Assembly: GCA_024274855.1 (NCBI GenBank)
Contig: JAJSAJ010001053.1
Span: forward strand, 1 to 6,051
Origin: Planctomycetota bacterium
GTDB taxonomy: Bacteria > Planctomycetota > Planctomycetia > Pirellulales > Pirellulaceae
Reading direction: 5' to 3'
Length of the DNA stretch: 6,051 nt
Shown here: piece by piece, positions 1 through 4,973 of the stretch
Numbering within the stretch: the first letter of the stretch is position 1
Layout of the letters: each line of letters begins with the position of its first letter
Program-made: the position numbers and the translations under genes
Notes under the pieces: generated by a model
What the model saw: only the letters and a program-made list of their open reading frames with translations
Told to the model about the DNA's origin: nothing
The model's database searches: none

Positions 1-188
1 ACGACTAGACCCCATGATCGGAACATCGCGGCGTGATGCCCCGTGCCGCATGCGACATCAATTACCCTTTTTGCGTCAATGCGATCAAACAGCTTGCGAT
101 AAAAGGGGCCTTCGTTTGCCAGGCGTTTTGGCCAATCAACCATCGAATCATAAATCTCGGTGAGGTCGTCGAAAGGAATATCAGTCAT
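1..188 (-). CDS. Class I SAM-dependent methyltransferase, N-terminal part (runs off the left edge)
   Basis: Reading the minus strand from the ATG at 186-188 gives 62 complete residues with no stop before the window edge. The protein begins MTDIPFDDLTEIYDSM, followed by a helical stretch (about residues 17-40) and then 'RVIDVACGTGHHAAMF' at about 41-56. The last block is motif I of Rossmann-fold methyltransferases: a hydrophobic strand ending in an acidic residue, then a glycine-rich GxGxxxA/M loop that binds S-adenosylmethionine. A cytosolic enzyme is expected because no signal peptide is visible. The methyl acceptor cannot be told from this part. The ATG was chosen because the family normally starts about 40 residues before motif I. 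No good Shine-Dalgarno site precedes it; the upstream bases are GTGGTGGTGACC, so a slightly upstream GTG is possible. It reads away from the damaged genes to its right and looks intact as far as visible. Confidence 0.85.
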   Translation of the reverse strand, partial: MTDIPFDDLTEIYDSMVDWPKRLANEGPFYRKLFDRIDAKRVIDVACGTGHHAAMFRSWGLV

Positions 189-278
189 GGTCACCACCAC
201 TACGATCTCTACGCCCGACAAACACGGACACTACGGATTCGCCAATCAATAACTGTCGCACTCTTCCGCGTACAGACC

Positions 279-299
279 CCCATGGGCTTGCCCCATGGG
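279..299 (+). repeat. Palindrome of family 2, copy A
   Basis: Two perfect 8-base arms CCCATGGG (279-286 and 292-299) are separated by a five-base loop CTTGC. Each arm is itself a palindrome, so the unit can fold either as one hairpin or as two small ones. It lies about 90 nt upstream of the methyltransferase start on the minus strand. A related copy lies at 394-414 in the opposite orientation. There is no T-run, so it does not look like an intrinsic terminator. An interspersed REP-like element is the preferred reading. Confidence 0.6.
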
Positions 300-393
300 T
301 GAATCAGTCTCGCAGCTAAGGAGGATCGCCGCATGAACGCCCCCCTGTTCGGGACGCGCGCTCGGGTGCCCATTAGCTTGAGAGACTTTGGTT

Positions 394-414
394 CCCACGG
401 GACAAGCCCGCGGG
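394..414 (-). repeat. Palindrome of family 2, copy B (inverted relative to copy A)
   Basis: Arms CCCACGGG (394-401) and CCCGCGGG (407-414) flank the loop ACAAG, which is the complement of CTTGT. Read on the minus strand, 17 of its 21 bases match copy A, including the CTTG loop, and all four differences are transitions. Extra pairing of the flanks (GGT at 390-392 with ACC at 417-419, plus bases between) could lengthen the stem with one small internal loop. The conserved loop and arm pattern suggests one repeat family with two divergent members. Confidence 0.55.
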
Positions 415-561
415 GGACCCGGACCGATGCATCGTCCCCCAGTAAACGCAGCAACAGTTGATTCGCCGATCCTAACCTATTCTTACGGCATACGGCGTAC
501 CTGGGAAGTGCCTGGTATGAGTCTGTCTGGTGAAGTCGCATCATTTTGGCTATAAGTTCAT

Positions 562-1053
562 GTGCAAGTGCACAGGGCGGCAGAGACGGTGCGCGTGATG
601 GGGGATCCCGACGAGCAATTGCGTTTCGCCGAGGAGACGCTTGTACATGAGACGTCCGATCGTGTGATCTGGATACTGACTCGTGTCGAGGGTGGCGATG
701 ACCATCTGTGGCAGAGCGTGTCGCGAGACGCCGGCCGGACGTGGCATGCACGGAAAACAGGAGTTAAAGGACATCCACCGAGCGGCCTTGTCTGCCTGCG
801 GGATGATCGGCTTGTTCTAAGCTACGGGTACCGGCACCCGCCTTACGGAATTCTCGCGGTCATTTCGAATGACGAGGGACTTACGTGGAATACGGACAAT
901 GTTATTGTGTTGCGCAACGACGGTGCCGGGTACGACTTGGGTTACCCTCGCAGCTTGCAGCTCGACGACGGCACGATCCTGACCGTCTACTACTTCACCG
1001 ATGACCAACGTGTCACCCACATTGCCTGTACTCGCTGGCGAGTGCCGGAGTAG
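562..1053 (+). pseudogene. Sialidase-like (BNR/Asp-box) protein, C-terminal fragment
   Basis: The 163-residue frame has two Asp boxes, the S-x-D-x-G-x-T-W turn motif of six-bladed sialidase propellers: SRDAGRTW at residues 54-61 and SNDEGLTW at 102-109. Between them is 'LSYGYRHPPYGILAV', and after them 'LGYPRSLQLDDGTILTVYYF', which suit the last blades of a GH33-like exo-sialidase. Such proteins usually have about 350-400 residues, so the N-terminal half, including much of the active site, is missing. The frame is closed upstream by a TAA at 553-555. The GTG at 562 has no clear ribosome-binding site; ATG 598 is another possible start. The stop lies 36 nt before the UroD-like gene, which suggests a former operon. 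Whether a product is made is doubtful. Substrate specificity cannot be given, since many relatives are not true sialidases. Confidence 0.75.
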
Positions 1054-1089
1054 TGGTCACCTGGGCCACGAACAACCGGGAGAGGAACC

Positions 1090-2211
1090 ATGAACCATCG
1101 AGAGCGAATCTTGAGCGTCTACCATGGGAAAACACCCGATGTGGTTCCGTTCATGCTCGATCTGTCGCACTGGTTCTACGAGCGGACCATGAAGCCTTGG
1201 GATTTGAGCGTCGCTTATGAAGTGCCCGAACAGGATCTGATCGAGTACCACAAGAGAGTAGGCGTTGGTTTCTACGTCGCCAACCTGGCGTCCTTCTACA
1301 CGATTGAATTCGCGAAGGACGTTGAGGCCACCACACTCAAGCAAGAGCGGAATGGCGTACCTGAAATCACGTGGCGCATCGAGACGCCAATTGGCTAGAT
1401 CGAGCGATCGCGGATCTGGGAACCCCAAACGTACGCCTGGGGCATCAGCAGATGGGGGATCGAGACGGAGCAGGACCTGCAGGTGTTTCGGTACGCCATG
1501 GCCACGCGCAGGTTCCAGCCGCGCTGGGACCGATACCAGGCGTGGGCCGATGAAGTGGGAGATGCTGGCGTTGTTTACGTGTCTCCGGGCTACAGCACAA
1601 TGGGGTACCTGTTGAGCTACTGGATGGGAATCGAGCGGACGATGTTCGCGACCGTGGACTGGCCAACCGCAATGCGAGAAACGGTCGAGGCCGTAAACGC
1701 CAATATTTTGGATCTCGTGGACCTGCTCGCGACGTCACCAGCGGAGATCGTCATTATGGGCGACAACTTTTCTAGCGACGTTCAACCTCCCTCGTTTTTT
1801 GAAGCGTGGTCGCGGCCATTCTACGCGGAAGCCATCAGGCGGTTGCATTCGGCGGGGAAGTACGTAGCCGTCCATATTGACGGGCGATTGCGAGGGGCGA
1901 TCCGCATGATTCGCGACGTCGGTGCCGACTGTGGCGATGCGATCACGCCGGCACCCATGGGCGATCTGACTCCGGCCGAATGCCGTGCCGAAGCGGGCGC
2001 GGATTTCATTCTGTCAGGAGGTGTCTCGCCAGACCTCTGGCTTCCCAACGTGCCTTTGGATGTGTTCACGGCAAAGGTTCTCGAGTGGCTCACACTGCGG
2101 CAGGCATGTCCACGTCTGATTGCCAACGCGGGTGACCAGGTGCCGCCCGGGGCGGACGAAGATCGAATCAAAATCATGCGAGATCTGGTTGAGAAGCATG
2201 GCAAATACTGA
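1090..2211 (+). pseudogene. Uroporphyrinogen decarboxylase-like (UroD/MtaA superfamily) gene with in-frame TAG
   Basis: ATG 1090 follows GGGAGAGG (1078-1085). The frame runs 102 residues to a TAG at 1396-1398, then continues in the same frame to the TGA at 2209-2211, giving 373 codons before the final stop, a normal family length. The sequence on both sides of the TAG fits the family: '...EITWRIETPIG' before it and 'IERSRIWEPQTYAWGISRWG' directly after it. Later landmarks are 'IVIMGDNFSSD' near residue 223, 'AVHIDG' near 262, 'GADFILSGGVSPDLW' and the closing 'NAGDQVPPGADEDRIKIMRDLVEKHG'. Proteins of this group in accessory loci are not the haem-pathway enzyme; their reaction is often unknown, and some act on corrinoid-bound methyl groups. 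One base change (for example a TCG, AAG or CAG codon to TAG) explains the lesion. A separate C-terminal product from GTG 1483 is possible but lacks an obvious ribosome-binding site. Confidence 0.85.
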
Positions 2212-2352
2212 CGTGTGCGCGTCACGCTTCACTGGACGTCGCGGCAGATCGCTCGTGAAATATCCGAATCCGTGTGCCGGCACTCTTTTGGAAACCTGTG
2301 TTTGGATGAAGATCACGGTTGACCAACAGGATTCCAACGAAGGGAGACTGTG

Positions 2353-2703
2353 GTGAAACCTCTGCTCCTTCTCATTGCGATCTCGTGCCTGCCGGCAACC
2401 ACCGCCGCGGCAGACGAACACGCCAAGAAGACATTTCGAGCGGCACACCATCTTCAGTCGTTTTCACGTACCTGTTCCGTGCAAGCGACTGCGCTGAAAC
2501 ACCTGTTACACCCCCATTTTGTTCGAGCGCGGTTGCCGGGCTGGGGAAGATACCGGCGGCAAACTCTGAGAAACCGGAAGGTCTTGCGCCGGGACAGGGA
2601 TGGTCTGACACGCCCGTGTCACCGAAAGTGCATTGGTGAGAAGACGACGTCCGACGCACCAGATTGGAGTTCCCCAATACTCAGGCTGTGGGATCAGGAG
2701 TAG
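2353..2703 (+). pseudogene. Signal-peptide stub of an exported protein, running into a REP-like repeat
   Basis: GTG 2353 sits six bases after GAAGGGAG (2339-2346) and opens a frame whose first 20 residues look like a Sec signal peptide: K at position 2, a hydrophobic core LLLLIAISCL, then PATTAAA with likely cleavage before ADEHAKK. After about residue 35 the sequence becomes rich in R, H and C and resembles no protein. The frame then reads through the REP-like palindrome at 2602-2623. This looks like the 5' end of a secreted-protein gene whose body was lost or scrambled. A neighbouring GTG at 2350 is closer to the ribosome-binding site and less likely to be the start. The original product cannot be named. 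Confidence 0.4.
2602..2623 (+). repeat. REP-like palindrome, copy 1
   Basis: Left arm GGTCTGACAC, four-base loop GCCC and right arm GTGTCACC form an imperfect hairpin: a GACAC/GTGTC core stem, a two-base bulge and a GGT/ACC base. Of its 22 bases, 21 match the reverse complement of 4774-4795. The likeness goes on for about 12 more bases on the loop-distal side (GAAAGTGCATT here, AGAAATGCAATT there, with single-base gaps). The bulged-stem design and the RAYT-type transposase in the same window fit a REP element. No T-run follows. Confidence 0.7.
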
Positions 2704-2727
2704 AATCAGGGTGTCTGGGGAGTCGCT

Positions 2728-2832
2728 TTACAACAACACGCCAACGACCGCGATCACCACAAGAAGCTCAACCATGGTAAACGCGTCTCGAGCGACCAGG
2801 CCCTTCGGATAGTTCACGTCAAATCCAGGCAT
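2728..2832 (-). pseudogene. DUF1559-type prepilin-like protein, N-terminal stump
   Basis: The minus-strand frame from ATG 2832 encodes only 34 residues. It contains 'RDAFTMVELLVVIAVVGVLL' and then stops with TAA. The block is the type IV prepilin N-terminal methylation motif: a cleavage site before F, Glu at position 5 of the mature chain and a hydrophobic helix. Here the residue before the cut is Ala instead of the usual Gly. In planctomycetes this start normally leads a DUF1559 protein of about 300-400 residues. Here the gene ends inside the helix, and no other frame downstream continues it, so it is a truncation rather than a simple frameshift. It lies about 105 nt from REP-like copy 1. 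No ribosome-binding site is evident; the frame is also open upstream of the ATG, so the true start is uncertain. Confidence 0.6.
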
Positions 2833-2923
2833 GGTTTTGGGAATCGGCACGTGAGCTGGGGAGAGGTCGCCGACCAACGAGACGTGTTGACCCCGCCCAC
2901 TAGAATACCGGCCCGATTTGCAG

Positions 2924-2947
2924 CAAAAACTACAGGTCATGTTTTTG
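2924..2947 (-). terminator. Possible weak hairpin terminator after the exported-protein gene
   Basis: CAAAAAC (2924-2930) and GTTTTTG (2941-2947) form a perfect 7-base inverted repeat with a 10-base loop, directly after the TAA of the minus-strand gene (2949-2951). The T-run is part of the stem instead of following a GC-rich one, so this is not a classical rho-independent terminator. Its position right after the stop is the main support. Confidence 0.3.
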
Positions 2948-2948
2948 T

Positions 2949-3895
2949 TTATCGCTTCTGTCGTCTGATCGCCCAAGCACCAACAAACAACAAGAGAATA
3001 CCGGCGACACCCCAATACCAATACCAAAACCGATTCGATGGTGTCTCAATACCCTCTGGCTCCGGCAAGCCAAATGCGCTGAGTCGAAATTCCTTTGCGG
3101 CGAACCGATCGTCAAAAGAGTAATCGTTCACTTTCGCAGTTTCCACGAAATCACCTGTGTGAAACTCCCGCCCTGTTACGATGAGCCGACTGTCCGGGCC
3201 ATACTTGCACTTCGTCTGGCGTTCGGTTCCGCCAGCCACGCGCAAGTTGAATGAGTCAAGTCGCCACTGATGAGACGGGTCCAACCAGACAACACCTTCC
3301 ATTGCGGAAAGCGGTAGTCCTAAGGAGGTTCGTTTGTCTTTGGGCACATCGAAACGAAACTCAACTTTCGTTAAGCCACGATCCTCGCTGGACGAAAGCA
3401 CGACAAAGCCCGTGTTCTGTGTCAGTTCCAACAGTGGACAATCCATGAGCAGCACGCCACGAAAACAGGTCGTATACTCGAATATCTTCATGTGGCGATT
3501 AACATACGCGTAGACATCTTCCCCAGGTTTTCCAAACGCATCGAGTGTCCATTCGGCATCCGCCGAAGCTTGTTTCACGATAAACGCATAGTGCTCATTA
3601 AGCACCCAACACCGGATTTCATCCACGTCCCCATTCTTTGCATTCAGAGCCTTTTCCCCATCCGTCTTTGTTCTAGATGTTCTGCGATGCTCGTAGAATA
3701 GCATGTCGTCATCGTGCCTTTGCCAGCGATAGTCATAGCGCTCGTCTGCAGTTGGCCATTCTGACAAACAACTGCCCCGGACGAACGTCGCGTGATGACG
3801 AACTGCGGCTTGCCAACCGGTTTGCGCGTTGCCAAGCCAAGCAGGGGGGGGCCGGCTAACACAATAGCCGTAACCAGGATCGTCGAATTAATCAT
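2949..3895 (-). CDS. Exported protein with C-terminal membrane anchor, apparently frameshifted in the signal peptide
   Basis: ATG 3895 follows a strong GGAGG site five bases upstream and encodes MINSTILVTAIVLAG, a signal-peptide core. The long body (272 residues from 3767, including 'EWPTADERYDYRWQRHDDDMLF') lies in another frame. Both frames are open across a run of eight G (eight C on the coding strand, 3844-3851). One base more in the run would join them as ...VLAGPPPAWLGNAQTGW... and on into the body. The exact crossover could lie anywhere between the run and about 3770. The body is soluble-looking with alternating hydrophobic and polar residues, then 'FRLSAFGLPEPEG', a helix 'YWGVAGILLLFVGAWAI' and a positive tail RRQKR. 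That predicts a periplasm-facing domain anchored at its C-terminus. The function is not recognised; planctomycete proteins with a similar tail are mostly uncharacterised. Slippage, mutation or a sequencing error could each explain the shift. Confidence 0.65.
3844..3851. repeat. Mononucleotide run of eight G at the frameshift site
   Basis: Eight G on the plus strand, read as eight C in the signal-peptide region of the minus-strand gene. Runs of this length are prone to slip during replication or transcription, and are also a usual place for sequencing errors. Nine (or six) bases would put the signal peptide and the protein body in one frame. Confidence 0.7.
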
Positions 3896-3906
3896 TCTTT
3901 CCTCCG

Positions 3907-4181
3907 CTAGGTTCGACCCAATTGGCTATGAAGAAGCGCCTCGTCTATGGTTTCTGCTGGTGCAGGCCGGTTATCAATCGGCGCAGCCACATGCAAACCG
4001 ATGTCCCTCAAGCCGCGATTGCTCGGAGCCATTGTCCATTGAGTGCAACAAACCCTTTATCAGCTTCTCTTCATTCGCTGTTGCCAATCCAGTTCACCGT
4101 GCGAGGACGCTGCATATCTGCGCCTCGATTCATATCGTACATTACGTCGCCTGGTGCCGCAAATCGCAATTGAGGATACAT
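3907..4181 (-). pseudogene. Possible small degraded gene in three successive frames
   Basis: Three overlapping minus-strand frames each look mildly protein-like: 4181-4071 (starts MYPQLRFAAPGDVMYDMN, ends WIGNSE), 4093-3974 (contains NEEKLIKGLLHSMDNGSEQSRL) and 4056-3907 (contains RDIGLHVAAPIDNRPAPAE, ends LLHSQLGRT). Each step between frames is in the same direction, as if single bases had been gained twice. The last stop, TAG at 3907-3909, lies just 11 nt before the start of the exported-protein gene, which would suit an operon. No family is recognised, no ribosome-binding site precedes 4181, and chance open frames could give the same picture. Confidence 0.22.
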
Positions 4182-4437
4182 GGCAAGCGAACTCTACCCA
4201 GACGGCCAAATAACGGATCTTGACACAGCGGATTGGCGACCTGGTTCTGGCAACTTCGACGACTGCTTGCTGACTTCGGGTCCTGAGTCAAGACAGGCCC
4301 CGCAAACTGGTTGCAAAGAACTTGTGACAAACTGGGTAAGTATCATCTCTGGTGGCTCGTCAATTGTGATTTGCGGCACTAGTGAAAACCACGCAATGTC
4401 GCACGCGCAACCAGAGGAAAACCGAGAATACGCATGA
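4180..4437 (+). CDS. Small hypothetical acidic protein (weak)
   Basis: An 85-codon frame starts with ATG 4180 four bases after GAGG (4172-4175). The product (MASELYPDGQITDLDTADW...) is acidic and has a short hydrophobic stretch (VSIISGGSSIVICG) near its middle, which is too weak for a membrane helix. Its stop overlaps the ATG at 4434 in an ATGA. That ATG opens a 44-codon basic frame (4434-4568, MKGENKSSCETRG...). Overlap of this type is common in coupled genes, but the second frame reads through a perfect hairpin (4468-4482). No family is recognised, and open frames exist on the other strand too. Listed as a candidate only. Confidence 0.2.
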   Translation: MASELYPDGQITDLDTADWRPGSGNFDDCLLTSGPESRQAPQTGCKELVTNWVSIISGGSSIVICGTSENHAMSHAQPEENREYA

Positions 4438-4467
4438 AAGGTGAAAACAAGAGCTCGTGCGAAACCC

Positions 4468-4482
4468 GCGGCTTTGAGCCGC
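4468..4482 (+). repeat. Perfect hairpin GCGGCT-TTG-AGCCGC
   Basis: Six-base GC-rich arms (4468-4473 and 4477-4482) with a three-base loop. A second pairing, GTGCG (4457-4461) with CGCAC (4480-4484), competes with it. No T-run follows, so it is not an obvious terminator. Confidence 0.5.
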
Positions 4483-4601
4483 ACAAGGCTGGCTGTAAAC
4501 GTAAGAAACGCAGTCCTAACGCACGAGTCTATTCCCGTGAAAATCAGGTCTTGCCACGTCAGGGTTGACACTCGCAGCTGTTCGACTGTCCTATTCGACG
4601 A

Positions 4602-4617
4602 CAGCCACACGTGGCTG
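4602..4617 (+). repeat. Perfect hairpin CAGCCAC-AC-GTGGCTG
   Basis: Seven-base arms at 4602-4608 and 4611-4617 are separated by only two bases. The near-continuous palindrome could be a protein-binding site on DNA as easily as an RNA hairpin, since a two-base loop is tight. It belongs to the group of inverted repeats upstream of the transposase gene. Confidence 0.5.
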
Positions 4618-4663
4618 GGCATTGTGTGGCATTCTGTGGATCGCGGCAGAAATTATAACAATT

Positions 4664-4678
4664 ACCAGACACTCTGGT
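4664..4678 (+). repeat. Perfect hairpin ACCAGA-CAC-TCTGGT
   Basis: Six-base arms at 4664-4669 and 4673-4678 with a three-base loop, after an A/T-rich stretch and followed by TTC. It is short and could occur by chance. It is noted because it is one of several inverted repeats in 4460-4930. Confidence 0.35.
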
Positions 4679-4721
4679 TTCAGGTGAGCAGGAGTTTGGG
4701 GACCGCCTGCCCCTCTGGCCG

Positions 4722-4750
4722 GCGTGCTCCTGGATCGTTCGACAGCACGC
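4722..4750 (+). repeat. Inverted repeat GCGTGCT / AGCACGC with 15-base spacer
   Basis: Perfect seven-base arms at 4722-4728 and 4744-4750. It lies 24 bases before REP-like copy 2. Together they could form the paired-hairpin layout often seen with RAYT-linked REP elements, though the two palindromes are different in sequence. Confidence 0.4.
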
Positions 4751-4773
4751 ATGTGGTTGTGAATTGCATTTCT

Positions 4774-4795
4774 GGTGACACGGGGGTGTCAGACC
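4774..4795 (-). repeat. REP-like palindrome, copy 2, upstream of the transposase
   Basis: Core stem GACAC (4777-4781), loop GGGG, GTGTC (4786-4790), then a two-base bulge AG before the outer GGT/ACC pairs. It matches copy 1 (2602-2623) at 21 of 22 bases in the opposite orientation; the single difference is in the loop. It ends 178 nt before the transposase ATG. RAYT transposases are known to be flanked by the REP elements they are thought to spread, so this placement fits that pairing. Confidence 0.75.
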
Positions 4796-4887
4796 CTAGG
4801 GCAAATCGGTCGAAATGTTTGCGGTTCTTGCTTCCGGCCGCTGAAAACAAGAACGTCCCAGACGCGCAGTCACGTAGAATACGGGCA

Positions 4888-4929
4888 GCACTCGCGTTTC
4901 AGTATCGGCAGTGTATGCCGCACGAGTGC
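4888..4929 (+). promoter_or_regulatory. Nested hairpin in the transposase leader
   Basis: Outer arms GCACTCG (4888-4894) and CGAGTGC (4923-4929) are perfect complements. Inside them is a second perfect hairpin, CGGCA (4906-4910), loop GTGTA, TGCCG (4916-4920). The structure ends 29 bases before the AAGGAGG site of the transposase. It could act as a leader RNA structure that limits translation, or as a DNA site recognised by the transposase. Neither role is shown by the sequence alone. Confidence 0.4.
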
Positions 4930-4958
4930 CGTGTCACTTCAGCCTCGGCCACCAATCC

Positions 4959-4965
4959 AAGGAGG
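4959..4965 (+). promoter_or_regulatory. Shine-Dalgarno site of the transposase gene
   Basis: AAGGAGG ends eight bases before ATG 4974. It decides the start of the transposase, because the same frame is open further upstream to 4911 and other starts there lack such a site. Confidence 0.8.
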
Positions 4966-4973
4966 ACCGTTCG

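Larger units (their letters stand above)
189..561. other. Stretch without a convincing gene; holds two related palindromes
   Basis: No reading frame here resembles a known protein family. The stretch carries two inverted copies of one palindrome (279-299 and 394-414). Between them lies a strong ribosome-binding sequence AAGGAGG at 318-324 followed by an ATG at 333. That ATG opens a 42-codon frame (333-461) that reads straight through the second palindrome, so it is more likely a remnant or chance frame than a gene. The missing 5' half of the sialidase-like gene that starts at 562 would be expected here, but nothing resembling it was seen on the plus strand. Confidence 0.5.

Noticed and set aside
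33..302. 89-codon plus-strand frame at the left edge
   Set aside because: It is the antisense of the methyltransferase N-terminus followed by palindrome A, and its translation resembles nothing.
209..751. 180-codon minus-strand frame
   Set aside because: It crosses both palindromes and the antisense of the sialidase-like fragment. It is rich in R, S and H and has no family likeness.
1057..1428. Minus-strand frame opposite the UroD-like gene
   Set aside because: The plus strand carries clear family motifs here; the minus frame is a shadow.
1821..2451. Long minus-strand frames opposite the 3' part of the UroD-like gene
   Set aside because: They are shadows of a recognisable plus-strand protein, with no motifs of their own.
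2602..2623. REP-like hairpin as an intrinsic terminator
   Set aside because: No T-run follows on either strand, and a near-identical copy lies upstream of the transposase, where a terminator would make less sense than a repeat element.
4564..4592. TTGACA at 4564-4569 as a promoter -35 box
   Set aside because: No acceptable -10 box was found at 16-18 bases downstream, and planctomycete promoters are hard to call by eye.
4194..4622. 142-codon minus-strand frame
   Set aside because: It crosses two perfect hairpins, has no ribosome-binding site or family likeness, and competes with an equally weak plus-strand frame.
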